Counted from the stretch's first letter, positions 45,497 to 54,995 are shown. The stretch is DNA of 64,000 nucleotides from Alphaproteobacteria bacterium (GCA_028871795.1 JAGWMG010000007.1:1-64000), one strand, 5' to 3'. A program made the numbers and translations. Notes: generated by a model not told the origin, from the sequence alone.

Positions 45497-48453
45497 GCAC
45501 CCTCCATGGCGCCGGCGCAGCGGTTGCACAAGTCCGGATAGGACGGATTCTTGCCTACTTCCGGCAGGATCATCCAGCAGCGCGCACACTTGTCGCCCTC
45601 GGCATGATGGAAACTGACGGCCACGCCGGGCACGTCGGGCAGCGCGAAGGCGTCGGGCGGCGGGGAGCGCGTGACGACATGGGCGGCCGAGGTGATGGCG
45701 ATCTCCGCAAAATCGACACCTTCGAGCACGGCCACATCCGCCTCGTCGGAGACATAAAGGACGGGCGCGGCCTCCAGGCTGGCGCCGATCACCTTGTCGC
45801 GGCGCTTGATCTCCAGCGCCCCGGTGACGACGCGGCGCAGCGCGCGGATGCGGTTCCATTTCTCGATGAGCGCGGGCGCGCTCCAGGCGGCAGGCGTCGC
45901 GGGGAACAGCTGCAGATGCACGCTGTCGTCCGGGAAGCGCAGCGTCCAGGCTTCCTCCATGGTGAAACAGAGGATCGGCGCCAGCCACGTCACCACGCGG
46001 CGGAAGGTTTCGTCGAGCACGGTGCGGGCGACGCGCCGGCGCGGGGCGGCGAGCGGGTCGCAGTACAGCGCGTCCTTGCGGATGTCGAAATAGAAGGCCG
46101 ACAGCTCGTTGGTGCAGAAATTGAACAGCGCGTTGAAGACGCGGTTGAAATCGTATTCCGCGTAGCCGCGGCGCACCAGGGCGTCGAGTTCCGCCAGCTT
46201 GGCCAGCATGTAGCGCTCGAGTTCCGGCATTTCGGCGGCGGCGATGCGTTCGCGATCGTCGAAACCGGCGAGGTTCGCCAGCATGAAGCGGATGGTGTTG
46301 CGCAGGCGGCGGTAGGCGTCGACGTTGGTCTTGATGATGTCCTGGCCGAGGCGCAGGTCCTCGGTGAAATCCGACGAAGCGACCCACAGCCGCAGGATGT
46401 CGGCGCCGTTCTTCTCCGCGATGGCCTGCGGCAGCACGGTGTTGCCGAGCGACTTGGACATCTTGTAGCCCTGCTCGTCCAGCACGAAGCCGTGAGTGAG
46501 CACCGCCTCGTAGGGCGCGCGTCCCCGCGTGCCGCAGCTTTCCAGGAGCGACGACTGGAACCAGCCGCGGTGCTGGTCGGAGCCTTCGAGATAGAGATCG
46601 GCGCGGGCCTTCTTCGGCCACGACGGCTCGATGGGCTGCTCCACCGTGAAGACGTGCGTGGAGCCGGAATCGAACCAGACGTCGAGGATGTCGCGCACCT
46701 GCTCGTAATCGCCGGCGGGAAGGTTGCCGAGGAAGCGCGACGGCGGCGAGTTGAACCAGGCGTCGGCGCCTTCCTGCTCGAAGGCGGCGACGATGCGGGC
46801 GTTGACGGCCGCGTCGTTGAGGATTTCGCCGGATTTCTTGTTGACGAAGATTGCGAGCGGCACGCCCCAGGCGCGCTGGCGCGACAGCACCCAGTCGGGA
46901 CGGCCTTCCACCATCGAGGCGATGCGGTTCTCGCCTTGCGGCGGATACCATTTGGTGTCGCGGATGGCCTGCATGGCGATCTGGCGCAGGGTTTTGCCGT
47001 TCGAGTTCTTGAACGGCTTGTCCATGGCCGCGAACCATTGCGGCGTAGCGCGGAAGATCACCGGCGCCTTCGAGCGCCAGGAATGGGGATACTGGTGATG
47101 CAGCGTGCCTTTCGCGAGCAGCGCGCCTGCTTTCTCTAATTCCTCAATGACCGCCTTGTTCGCATCGCCGTCCTTCTTGCCGTCGCGCGACAGGATGTGC
47201 TTGCCGGCAAACAACGGAACTTGCGGTGCAAACGCACCCTCCGCCGTGATGATGCTGAAAGCGTCGGGGTGTTTCGTCGGATAATCGGTTCCAAACGCCG
47301 AAACCATCAGCTCGAAATCGTCTTCGCCGTGACCGGGCGCTGTATGGACAAAGCCAGTGCCGGTGTCAGAAGTGACATGATCGCCAGCGAGTAACGGAAC
47401 ATCGAAGTCATAGCCCTGTCCGCGGAAGGGGTGCGCCACGAACTTGATGACATCGGGATCGACCTTGCCGATCCGCCGCAGATCGACCTTCGCGTTCTTT
47501 GCGGTTTGATCGGCAAGAATGTCCGCCAAAACGATGAACTCGCCCGCCACGGCAAGTGAGCCATCCTGCGAACTGACAACTTCATAGACGCTGTAATCGA
47601 TGTCCCTCGAATAGGCGATGGCGCGATTCCCGGGGATCGTCCACGGGGTTGTCGTCCAGATCACGACCGATGCGTTGCTCAATTCCTTCGGAGGCGGGGG
47701 GGCAGGAACCGGGGCTGGGCGCTCATCGTCTAGAGAACGCGGGAAGCTCTCGAAATAGACGATTGCACGGACCGGAAACTTCACATAGATCGTCGGCGAT
47801 TGTTTTTCCTTGTACTCCACCTCCGCCTCGGCCAGCGCCGTCTTCTCGATGGGCGACCACATCACCGGGCGGAAGCCGCGGTAGAGCAGTCCGTTGGCCA
47901 CGAATTTGTGCAGCTCGGCGGCGATCGCCGCTTCGGCGCGGTAGTTCATCGTGGTGTAGGGCCGCTCCCACTCGCCCATGCAGCCCAGCCGCTTGAACTG
48001 TTCGCGCTGCACGTCGATCCAGCGCGCGGCGAATTCGCGGCAGTCGCGGCGCAATTGGTCGATGGGCACGTCGTCCTTCGACTTGCCGGCGGCGCGGTAC
48101 TGCTCCTCGATCTTCCATTCGATGGGCAGGCCGTGGCAGTCCCAGCCGGGCACATAGGGCGCGTCCTTGCCCAGCATCCCCTGCGAGCGCACCACGAAGT
48201 CCTTGAGGATCTTGTTCAGCCCGGTGCCGGAATGGATCTCGCCGTTGGCGTAAGGCGGGCCGTCGTGCAGGATGAACAGCGGCCGGCCCTTGGCCCGCTC
48301 GCGGATGCGGCCGTAGAGGTTCATCTTTTCCCAGCGCTTGAGCCATTTCGGCTCGGCCTCGGGCAGGCCGGCCTTCATGGGGAAATCGGTCTGCGGCAGG
48401 AACAGGGTGGCGCGGTAATCCTTCGCGCCTTCTTCTAGGGACTTGCTGGACAT
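45493..48453 (-). CDS. ileS: Isoleucyl-tRNA synthetase
   Basis: This 986-residue class I synthetase charges tRNA-Ile and edits misactivated valine. The HIGH motif appears as DGPPYANGEIHSGTGLNK (a HSGT variant), and the KMSKS motif as GYKMSKSLGN. The CP1 editing domain contains WTTTPWTIPGNRAIA. The C-terminal zinc-binding Cys cluster is present (CARCWMI and CNRCAG). It is a full-length, bacterial-type IleRS. A 236-bp upstream gap with a hairpin separates it from the WG-repeat gene. Confidence 0.97.
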   Translation of the reverse strand: MSSKSLEEGAKDYRATLFLPQTDFPMKAGLPEAEPKWLKRWEKMNLYGRIRERAKGRPLFILHDGPPYANGEIHSGTGLNKILKDFVVRSQGMLGKDAPYVPGWDCHGLPIEWKIEEQYRAAGKSKDDVPIDQLRRDCREFAARWIDVQREQFKRLGCMGEWERPYTTMNYRAEAAIAAELHKFVANGLLYRGFRPVMWSPIEKTALAEAEVEYKEKQSPTIYVKFPVRAIVYFESFPRSLDDERPAPVPAPPPPKELSNASVVIWTTTPWTIPGNRAIAYSRDIDYSVYEVVSSQDGSLAVAGEFIVLADILADQTAKNAKVDLRRIGKVDPDVIKFVAHPFRGQGYDFDVPLLAGDHVTSDTGTGFVHTAPGHGEDDFELMVSAFGTDYPTKHPDAFSIITAEGAFAPQVPLFAGKHILSRDGKKDGDANKAVIEELEKAGALLAKGTLHHQYPHSWRSKAPVIFRATPQWFAAMDKPFKNSNGKTLRQIAMQAIRDTKWYPPQGENRIASMVEGRPDWVLSRQRAWGVPLAIFVNKKSGEILNDAAVNARIVAAFEQEGADAWFNSPPSRFLGNLPAGDYEQVRDILDVWFDSGSTHVFTVEQPIEPSWPKKARADLYLEGSDQHRGWFQSSLLESCGTRGRAPYEAVLTHGFVLDEQGYKMSKSLGNTVLPQAIAEKNGADILRLWVASSDFTEDLRLGQDIIKTNVDAYRRLRNTIRFMLANLAGFDDRERIAAAEMPELERYMLAKLAELDALVRRGYAEYDFNRVFNALFNFCTNELSAFYFDIRKDALYCDPLAAPRRRVARTVLDETFRRVVTWLAPILCFTMEEAWTLRFPDDSVHLQLFPATPAAWSAPALIEKWNRIRALRRVVTGALEIKRRDKVIGASLEAAPVLYVSDEADVAVLEGVDFAEIAITSAAHVVTRSPPPDAFALPDVPGVAVSFHHAEGDKCARCWMILPEVGKNPSYPDLCNRCAGAMEGA

Positions 48454-48495
48454 ACGGTCAGGCCTTGGTCAGTCAGTGGCGTGCGAAGGGCGAAC

Positions 48496-48547
48496 CCCGG
48501 CCTTCGCGTCCGGCAGGCGGCTTCAGCCCCCCGCCCGCGAAGCCGGG
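48496..48547. repeat. Long inverted repeat upstream of ileS
   Basis: CCCGGCCTTCGCG (48496-48508) and CGCGAAGCCGGG (48536-48547) form a 12-bp stem with one bulged base and a loop of about 27 nt. It lies 43 bp upstream of the ileS start on the minus strand, after the WG-repeat gene. It could terminate the WG-repeat transcript or act in the ileS leader; no T-run follows on either strand. Nothing else is visible in 48454-48689. Confidence 0.4.
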
Positions 48548-48689
48548 CACCGAATTCGCGCAAATCCGCCGAAAAACCGCATAATTCCCGCCTTCAAATC
48601 AGTGGCTACCTTCTAACAGCGCCGGGGGTGGCGGTCCAGCGGACCGATCACCTCCCCTTTTTGAGCGGAGACGGGCCGGCGTCGCCCTG

Positions 48690-49331
48690 TCAGTTGTTGA
48701 GCATGTCGTACCGCACGCCATCGAATTGGGTGTTGATGACGTACTTGCCGGTATGATCGATGAAGCCCCACTTGCCATTTACCAGCACCGCCGCGAGCCC
48801 GGTTTTTCTGCCGAAGACCGTGGCGTCATCGAACTGAGGGTTGATCGCGAAGTTTCCCTTGGCATCGATGTAGCCCCATTTGCCGTTGAGCTGCACGTTG
48901 CAGAGCTTGGTGCGTTCGTCGAATGCGCCGACACCGTCGAATTGCGGGTTGACCACGTATTTTCCGCTCTTATCGACAAACCCCCACTTATTGCCGAGTT
49001 CCACGGCCGCAAGCCCCGTTTCCTTGTCGAAGCCTTCGGCTTCGTCGAATTGCGGGTTGATGGCGTATTTTCCGTCCCTGCCGATATAGCCCCATTTGCT
49101 GCCGAGCTTCACCACCGCCAAATCAGATCGCCGGTCGAAGACACGGGCGTCATCGAATTGAGGATTGATCACATATTTTCCGGTCACGTCCACGTAGCCC
49201 CATTTGTCCGCCATCTTCACGGAGATCAAATCAGGCCGATCAAAGCCCCCTCCGAAATAAAGCGCGCCAAGAATGGCAACAACAACCGCCGCGGCGATTG
49301 CAGCAATAAGGCCAATCCGTTGTGTTGACAT
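48690..49331 (-). CDS. WG-repeat protein with N-terminal membrane anchor
   Basis: This 213-residue protein has one N-terminal hydrophobic segment (GLIAAIAAAVVVAILGALYFGG) and then about six WG repeats of roughly 30 residues, each of the form KWGYIDxxGKYVINPQFDDA. WG repeats form small beta units seen in bacterial surface or periplasmic proteins of unknown role. The repeats are near-identical, so slippage or recombination could change their number. It sits between ribF and ileS, genes that are usually adjacent in this class, so it is probably a later insertion. Confidence 0.87.
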   Translation of the reverse strand: MSTQRIGLIAAIAAAVVVAILGALYFGGGFDRPDLISVKMADKWGYVDVTGKYVINPQFDDARVFDRRSDLAVVKLGSKWGYIGRDGKYAINPQFDEAEGFDKETGLAAVELGNKWGFVDKSGKYVVNPQFDGVGAFDERTKLCNVQLNGKWGYIDAKGNFAINPQFDDATVFGRKTGLAAVLVNGKWGFIDHTGKYVINTQFDGVRYDMLNN

Positions 49332-49416
49332 GCGCGTGCCCCCATTGAGAGATTCAAGGATAACATCCGGGCATTTCGGACAATAGCCGGGAAATCAGTT
49401 GCGCGTACCCGACTCA

Positions 49417-49430
49417 CCCCCTCAAGGGGG
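49417..49430. repeat. CCCCC-TCAA-GGGGG hairpin downstream of ribF
   Basis: A 5-bp GC stem with a TCAA tetraloop lies 8 bp beyond the ribF stop on the minus strand. It could act as a weak terminator or be one of many REP-like CCCCCTYRAGGGGG elements found in alphaproteobacterial spacers. No T-run follows. Confidence 0.35.
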
Positions 49431-49437
49431 AGGCAAA

Positions 49438-50376
49438 TTATTTCAATGCTGCTTTGGCTGCTTGGCAATCTTTTTCGATCTGCGCCTTCAGCTCCTCCAG
49501 CCCGGCGAACCTGGCTTCGGGGCGGAGGTAGGCGATCAGTTCCACCGACAGGTGCTTGCCGTAGAGATCGCCCGAAAAATCGAACAGGTAGGCTTCCAGA
49601 ATCGGTTCGGGACTTTCGAACATGGGGCGGATGCCGAGGCTGGCGACGCCGTCGCGGCGGCAGACGACCAAGTCTTCCTCCAGCACCGCCACGCGCACGG
49701 CATAGATGCCGTAAGCCGGCCGCATGTGGCCGTCGAGACGCATGTTGGCGGTGGGAAAGCCCAGCGCATGGCCGCGCCCATCGCCCCGCTCGACGCGTCC
49801 CTCCACCGCGAAGGGATGGCCGAGCAGGCGCGCCGCTTCCTGTGGCCTGCCCGCCTTGAGCGCCGCGCGGATGCGTGTCGAGGAAATCTTGCCGCCGTCG
49901 TCCACCGTGACCGGCTCGAAGACCACCACGCCGAAGCCTTCCATCTCGCCCATATAGGAGAGCATGGCGGTGTCACCGGCGCGGCCCTTGCCGAACTGGA
50001 AATCCTTGCCGACCACGACACAGCCCACGCCCAGCCCGTCCACCAGGACGTCGAGAACGAAGCTCTGCGCGCTGCGCTGCGCCATCTCGGCGTCGAAGGC
50101 GAGCGCGAACATCGTGTCCACGCCCAGCTCCGCGATCAGGTGCGCCTTGATGCGAAACGGCGTCAGGCGAAACGGCTCGGCGCCGGGACGGAAGAACTCC
50201 CGGGGATGCGGCTCGAAGACCAGCACGGCCAGCGGCGCGGAACGCTCGTCCGCCAAGCGGCGCGCTTCGCCGATCAGGGCCTTGTGGCCAAGATGCACGC
50301 CGTCGAAATTGCCGATGGCGACGACGGCGCCCTTGAAGGCCGCCGGCACGTCGGCGATGTGACGGAATATCCGCAT
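49438..50376 (-). CDS. ribF: Bifunctional riboflavin kinase / FAD synthetase
   Basis: This 312-residue enzyme makes FMN and then FAD from riboflavin. The N-terminal nucleotidyltransferase (FAD synthetase) domain has AIGNFDGVHLGHKALIGEA with the HxGH motif, and the kinase domain begins at GRVERGDGRGHALGFPTANM with the GxPTAN motif. The length is normal. It is followed after 8 bp upstream by the MaoC gene on the same strand. Confidence 0.96.
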   Translation of the reverse strand: MRIFRHIADVPAAFKGAVVAIGNFDGVHLGHKALIGEARRLADERSAPLAVLVFEPHPREFFRPGAEPFRLTPFRIKAHLIAELGVDTMFALAFDAEMAQRSAQSFVLDVLVDGLGVGCVVVGKDFQFGKGRAGDTAMLSYMGEMEGFGVVVFEPVTVDDGGKISSTRIRAALKAGRPQEAARLLGHPFAVEGRVERGDGRGHALGFPTANMRLDGHMRPAYGIYAVRVAVLEEDLVVCRRDGVASLGIRPMFESPEPILEAYLFDFSGDLYGKHLSVELIAYLRPEARFAGLEELKAQIEKDCQAAKAALK

Positions 50377-50383
50377 CGACGCT

Positions 50384-50803
50384 TCAGGCCGCCGGACGCG
50401 CGGGCGCGATCACCAACGCCTCACCTTCCACGACCACGGTGTCCTTCACCTTGCAGATGCAATCGAAGATTACGCGGCGCTTTTCCAGCAGCTCGCGCAC
50501 CGTGCAGACGGTCACCACCGTATCGCCGATGCGCACCGGCGCCTTGAAGCGCGTGCTCTGGCTCACGAAGATGGTTCCCGGTCCCGGTATCTTCGTGCCC
50601 AGCACCGCCGACATATAGCTCAACGACAAGACGCCGTGGGCGATGCGGCCCCGGAAGACCGTGGTCCTGGCGTAGGCCTCGTCGAAATGGACCGGATTGG
50701 TGTCGCCGGAGACCTCGCCGAAAAGCTGCACGTCGCGCTCGCTGACGGTCTTGGTAAAGCTCTCGGCCATGCCGGGCTTCAAATCCTCGAAGTAATAGGT
50801 CAT
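50384..50803 (-). CDS. MaoC-type (R)-specific enoyl-CoA hydratase
   Basis: This 139-residue hot-dog-fold protein matches the MaoC/PhaJ hydratases, which act on (R)-3-hydroxyacyl-CoA or enoyl-CoA. The catalytic Asp-His pair lies in SGDTNPVHFDEAYA, and the FRGRIAHGVLSLSYMSAVLG helix is typical. Alternative starts 3 codons apart exist; I prefer the ATG giving MTYYFEDLKPG. It is a single-domain enzyme and may feed polyhydroxyalkanoate or fatty-acid pathways; the substrate is not determined. Confidence 0.88.
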   Translation of the reverse strand: MTYYFEDLKPGMAESFTKTVSERDVQLFGEVSGDTNPVHFDEAYARTTVFRGRIAHGVLSLSYMSAVLGTKIPGPGTIFVSQSTRFKAPVRIGDTVVTVCTVRELLEKRRVIFDCICKVKDTVVVEGEALVIAPARPAA

Positions 50804-50844
50804 TCCGTGCACATCCTTATATGCGGTTTATGGGGACCGTCAGC

Positions 50845-51690
50845 CTACCACGCTAGCGCGCCCATTGCCGCGCGCGCAGTCACACATTTCTTGGCAAACA
50901 GGGCGGCGAGATTGTCGGCCGTCAGCGCCCCCAATTCTTCGGCGTGAACGCCATGGACGACAAACAGGGCGTCCGCGCCCAAGCGATTGGCGCCGCGGAT
51001 GTCGGTCTCCAGTCCGTCGCCGACGACCAGCGGGCGAGAGGGCGAACCCGCCGCCGCCAGCGCCGCTTTGAAGATCGCCGGATGCGGCTTGCCGTAATAA
51101 ACGACGTCGCCGCCGATCGCCTCATAAGCGCGCGCCAGACCGCCGGCGCAATGCACCAGTCGACCGCCGCGCGGCACGATCAGGTCGGGATTGGCGCAGA
51201 TCAACGTCAGCCCCCGGCTTTTCAATTCGGCGAGGATTTCGCGGTAATGCTCGGGCGTTTCGGTTTCGTCGTCGTAAAGCCCGGTCAACAGCACGACGGA
51301 AGCCTTGTCGGGACCGACCAGCGCGACGTTCAGCCCCTCGTATAGCGCGCTGTCGCGATCGGGACCCAGATGCATCATGGCCAGCGGGCCGTTCGCGGCG
51401 CGGCGCGCAATGTCTTCGCGCGCGGCGGCGCCGGAGGTCACCACGGCATCGTAGCAGGCAGCCGGCACACCGATAGCCGTCAATTGCCGCTCGACGGCGG
51501 CGGCGGGGCGCGGGGCGTTGGACAGCAGCACCACCCGGCCATGATCGGTGCGGAACCGCCTCAAGGCCTCCACCGCGCCGGGATGCGGCCGCTCGCCGTC
51601 GTGCACGACACCCCAGACGTCGCACACGAGCGCGTCGTAGTCGCCGGCAATCTCGCGAAGACCGGTGAGGATCGTGGGCAAGGGCGTCAT
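50845..51690 (-). CDS. HAD-superfamily hydrolase, NagD-like (TIGR01459 type)
   Basis: This 281-residue phosphatase-like protein has HAD motif I DALVCDVWGVVHDGERP (Asp nucleophile), motif II VVLLSNAPRPA, and motif III/IV GKPHPAIFK and VVGDGLETDIRGAN. The NagD-type cap lies between. I choose the ATG at 51690 since the upstream 12 residues are atypical. Alphaproteobacteria often encode this class IIA protein near ileS/ribF; the physiological substrate is unknown. Confidence 0.88.
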   Translation of the reverse strand: MTPLPTILTGLREIAGDYDALVCDVWGVVHDGERPHPGAVEALRRFRTDHGRVVLLSNAPRPAAAVERQLTAIGVPAACYDAVVTSGAAAREDIARRAANGPLAMMHLGPDRDSALYEGLNVALVGPDKASVVLLTGLYDDETETPEHYREILAELKSRGLTLICANPDLIVPRGGRLVHCAGGLARAYEAIGGDVVYYGKPHPAIFKAALAAAGSPSRPLVVGDGLETDIRGANRLGADALFVVHGVHAEELGALTADNLAALFAKKCVTARAAMGALAW

Positions 51691-51732
51691 GGCGTAGCGG
51701 TTAGATGGCCGCGCGGGCGCGGTCAATAGGTT

Positions 51733-52980
51733 TTATCCCACCCGGCGGAATGGAATGATCGGCGCGGGGGGGTCCGTCTTTTCCGCGGGCTTGATGGCGT
51801 CGTCGCGCACCGCGCGCGGTTCGCCGAAGAGATAGCCCTGGGCGAAATCGACCGCGTAGTCCAAAAGCTGCACCACGGTCTTTTCGTCTTCCACGCGTTC
51901 GGCGATCAGGTTGACGCCGTGGCGCTCCAACAGCTTCTTGATGTCCTCGGCGGCGACGTCGGCCTGCGCCGGTCCCATGCCCCCGATCAGCGTTTCGGCG
52001 CGCACCTTCAGGTGCTTGAAACCCATGTTCTTCAGCTTGCCGAAGTCGAGCGCCAGGGTCTCCACATGGTCCATGGAGAGCGCAAATCCCAGCCCGGCGA
52101 GGTAATTCAGATTGGCTTCGCCTTCCGGCCCGGCCTTGAGCACGGCGCCCTGGTCGAATTCGAACACGATCTGGCCCGACAGGTCGCGGTTGTTGTGCAT
52201 GTATTCGAGGAACTGCGGGAAGAATTCCGCGTCGCGCAGCGTGTCGCCGGAAATGTTGCAGAAGACGCCGATGCCGCGGTTTTTCACGGTCAGCTTGCGC
52301 ACGATCTGGACGCAGCGGAACAGCAGCAGGTTGTCGACGATGGACATCAGTCCGGCGGGCGCGGCCACCTTGATGTACTGCGCCGGCATGATGACCGAAC
52401 CGTCTTCCGCGCGCAGCCGCGACAGCGCTTCGTAGAAGCGCAGCTTCCTCTGCGGCAGGCTAACGATGGGCTGCAGATAGAGGTCCACGCGGTTCTCTTC
52501 GAGCGAGGCGCGGATGGTCTCCAGCAATTCCGGCTCGCCCAGGCCGCTGAGATAGGATTTCATCGGCGCCTGCACGGCGCGTTCGAACGGGGCGTCCTCG
52601 ACAGGTTCGTTCTTAGCCTTGTCGGAAATCCGGCCGGCGAATTCGCGCATCAGGCTTTCGAGTACCTGCAGTTCGGAGACGATCTTCCTGCTCTGGGCCG
52701 TGGCGCGCGCTTCGACCGCCTTAGTGACCTCTTCCATCTTGGCGCGGGTCTCGGCCAGCGCCTTTTCCATGGCGGCGCCCGAACGCTTGAGGCCGGCGAT
52801 CGCCGCCTTGTGCGACTTGCGGTCCAGCCGGCGCAGCACGGCCGCGTCTATTTGCAGGATCAGCAGGAAGGCGATGGAGGCGCAAAAAACCCCGGCGGAG
52901 AGGCCCTGATAGAGGCCGGCCAAGCTGCCGAGCGTGAGGCTCGCCAGTATATAGATGACGAAGAGGAGGACCCGGATCAT
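51733..52980 (-). CDS. TipF-like membrane EAL-domain protein
   Basis: This 415-residue protein has two N-terminal transmembrane helices (residues 1-20 and 26-45), a long coiled coil (about 57-125) and a C-terminal EAL domain. This layout matches Caulobacter TipF, a c-di-GMP receptor that positions the flagellum. The EAL domain keeps FYEALSRLR and several metal-site residues (NISGDTL, FEFDQG, FKHLKV, ERVED), but the DDFG motif is degenerate (reads SMDHVETL), so it probably binds rather than degrades c-di-GMP. I choose the ATG at 52980 since it gives the membrane helix at the N-terminus. No flagellar genes are nearby. Confidence 0.82.
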   Translation of the reverse strand: MIRVLLFVIYILASLTLGSLAGLYQGLSAGVFCASIAFLLILQIDAAVLRRLDRKSHKAAIAGLKRSGAAMEKALAETRAKMEEVTKAVEARATAQSRKIVSELQVLESLMREFAGRISDKAKNEPVEDAPFERAVQAPMKSYLSGLGEPELLETIRASLEENRVDLYLQPIVSLPQRKLRFYEALSRLRAEDGSVIMPAQYIKVAAPAGLMSIVDNLLLFRCVQIVRKLTVKNRGIGVFCNISGDTLRDAEFFPQFLEYMHNNRDLSGQIVFEFDQGAVLKAGPEGEANLNYLAGLGFALSMDHVETLALDFGKLKNMGFKHLKVRAETLIGGMGPAQADVAAEDIKKLLERHGVNLIAERVEDEKTVVQLLDYAVDFAQGYLFGEPRAVRDDAIKPAEKTDPPAPIIPFRRVG

Positions 52981-53089
52981 GGTCGGATTCCGTGGCTTGC
53001 GACCGCCAACCATCGCCCGGCGCGCATTTCCAATCCGTTAACCAAGACGCGGCTTCGGCAAGATAAGATGCAATGCCGGAGGATGACAG

Positions 53090-53704
53090 ATGCATACGAT
53101 GCGTGAGCATTGGGACGGCGTCTACGCGACGAAGGGCGAGACCGAAGTGAGCTGGTATCAGCCGCGCCCCGAGCGGTCGCTGGCGCTCATCAACTCCGCC
53201 GTTCCCGACCAGTCGGCAGCCATCCTGGACGTCGGCGGCGGCACCTCGACGCTGGTCGACGGTCTGCTGGCCCAGGGCTACAGCGATCTGACGGTTCTCG
53301 ATGTTTCCGAAGCGGCGCTCGCCCGTTCGAAGGCGCGGCTGGGACAACGGGCCGGCAAGGTTTCCTGGATCGTCGCCGACATTACGGCATGGCGTCCGCC
53401 GCGGACGTGGCGCGTTTGGCATGACCGCGCGGTGTTCCACTTCCTGACCGCAACGGCCGACCAGGACGCCTACATCCGCGCCTTGAAGGCGGCGACCGCC
53501 CCGGGAGCGATGGTCGTCATGTCGTGCTTCGCGCTGGACGGGCCGGAAAAATGCAGCGGCCTTCCAGTGCAGCGCTACAGTGCGGCGATCCTAGCCGCCC
53601 GGATCGGCGGCGATTTCGAACTGGTGTCGCAAGCGTCCGAACGCCACCTGACACCCTGGCAAAGCGTGCAGAATTTCAGCTATGCGGTGCTGAAACGCCG
53701 TTGA
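53090..53704 (+). CDS. SAM-dependent class I methyltransferase
   Basis: This 204-residue protein has a Rossmann methyltransferase fold with motif I AILDVGGGTSTLVDGLL, motif II VLDVSEAAL and a later acidic motif VADITAW. The N-terminal HWDGVYATKGETEVSWYQPRPERSL and the RAVFHFLTA region place it in a common group of small-molecule (thiopurine-like) methyltransferases. The substrate is unknown. It is divergent from the TipF-like gene. Confidence 0.87.
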   Translation: MHTMREHWDGVYATKGETEVSWYQPRPERSLALINSAVPDQSAAILDVGGGTSTLVDGLLAQGYSDLTVLDVSEAALARSKARLGQRAGKVSWIVADITAWRPPRTWRVWHDRAVFHFLTATADQDAYIRALKAATAPGAMVVMSCFALDGPEKCSGLPVQRYSAAILAARIGGDFELVSQASERHLTPWQSVQNFSYAVLKRR

Positions 53705-53786
53705 GTTTCGCAGGCGGAACCGCCGGCCGCCCTTGCCAGCCATTGCCCAACCGGGGTTTGATGGGCCATCAACGCCGGGGGGCGCT

Positions 53787-54995
53787 TTGGCAAGGCTCGG
53801 GCAGAGGATCGGCAGTTTCGCGGTGCTGGCGCTGGCTGGGCTGCTGGCGGCTTGCTCGATCGACGATTCCGGCCCCGTGCGGTCGGTCTGGCGGCCCGCG
53901 GACGGAAAACCCACCTATACCGCCGTGGTGTACCTGACGGATCGCCAGCCCGACCCGCAGGCGGCGGGCGGCTTTGGCTCGCATTGGGCCGACGAGGCAT
54001 CCTGCGGCACCGCCGAGACCGTCATCCCGGCCGCCCTGCTGGTCGGCGAGAAGCCCCAATACGGTTATGTCGCCAAGACCTGGCCCGGTGCCTGCGCCAC
54101 GGACAAAGGTTTGCTCGCCGGCGTCGTGGCCGAAATCCAGGCGCAGGCCAAGGCGCGCAACTGCAATTCGGTCTTCCTGTTCGTCCACGGCTTCCATACG
54201 GGGTTCGACAACTCCGTGCTGCGTGCCGCCCAGATCGCCCACGACGCCCAGACGGGATGCGCCGTCGCGACCTTCAGTTGGAGCAGCGAAGTCGAACTCC
54301 GCCGCTATATCGCCGACGTCGAACACAGCCAATACGCCGAGCCGCTGCTGGCCGAACTGCTGCGCGAGCTGGCGGCGGCGAACCTGCACGTTAACATCCT
54401 GGCGCACAGCATCGGCGACAGAATGGTGCTGTCGGTGCTGTCCGGCTTCGCCCGCAGCCCCTTTCCCGTGAAAGGAGGCTTCATCGACGAACTGGTGCTG
54501 GCGGCGGGCGACGTCGGCGTCGAAAAGGACAACGACGATTTCGCGCATCTGCTGCACGACGCGACCCCGTACGTGCGCCGGACCACGATCTACGCCTCGT
54601 CGATCGACTCCGTGCTGACAATCTCCAAAGGCGCGCATGGCGGGGTGCCGCGGCTGGGACGCGAACCCGAAGCCGACCTACAGTATCGCGCCGACGGCAA
54701 GACCCATATCGTCGACGTCATCGACGCCTCGGACGTGCCCGCTGACATCCTCGACCACAGCTATTTCACGATGTCCTACGAGGCGGTCGCCGACATGAGT
54801 CTGGCGCTGGCGGGCGTGCCGACGGCGGACAGGCTGACGGCGATCGACGGCTGGAAGCCGACGCTGGTCTGTACCGACGTCAAGAACGGGCCTTGCGGCA
54901 GCGATGCGCGCTATGCGCTCGCCGCCGGCAAGGGCCGGCAGCCGCGCCTGATCTCGCGCATCCTGGTCAAGCTGGTGCCGTTGATTCCGTTCTGA
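53787..54995 (+). CDS. DUF900-type alpha/beta hydrolase lipoprotein
   Basis: This lipoprotein of about 402 residues has a lipobox LAAC after a short signal (ARLGQRIGSFAVLALAGLLAAC), so I choose the TTG at 53787; the frame is open to 53733. The hydrolase domain has VFLFVHGFHTGFDNSVLRA (oxyanion region) and the nucleophile motif in NILAHSIGDRMVLSVLSG, where Ser is in AHSIGDR, matching DUF900. The C-terminus overlaps the convergent rpiA gene by 29 bp. Substrate unknown; it may act on envelope lipids or esters. Confidence 0.78.
   Translation: MARLGQRIGSFAVLALAGLLAACSIDDSGPVRSVWRPADGKPTYTAVVYLTDRQPDPQAAGGFGSHWADEASCGTAETVIPAALLVGEKPQYGYVAKTWPGACATDKGLLAGVVAEIQAQAKARNCNSVFLFVHGFHTGFDNSVLRAAQIAHDAQTGCAVATFSWSSEVELRRYIADVEHSQYAEPLLAELLRELAAANLHVNILAHSIGDRMVLSVLSGFARSPFPVKGGFIDELVLAAGDVGVEKDNDDFAHLLHDATPYVRRTTIYASSIDSVLTISKGAHGGVPRLGREPEADLQYRADGKTHIVDVIDASDVPADILDHSYFTMSYEAVADMSLALAGVPTADRLTAIDGWKPTLVCTDVKNGPCGSDARYALAAGKGRQPRLISRILVKLVPLIPF

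Noticed and set aside
44993-47038. 681-residue frame joining lspA to an upstream region
   Set aside because: Upstream of 45496 the frame is a shifted reading of ileS; only the lspA part is real.
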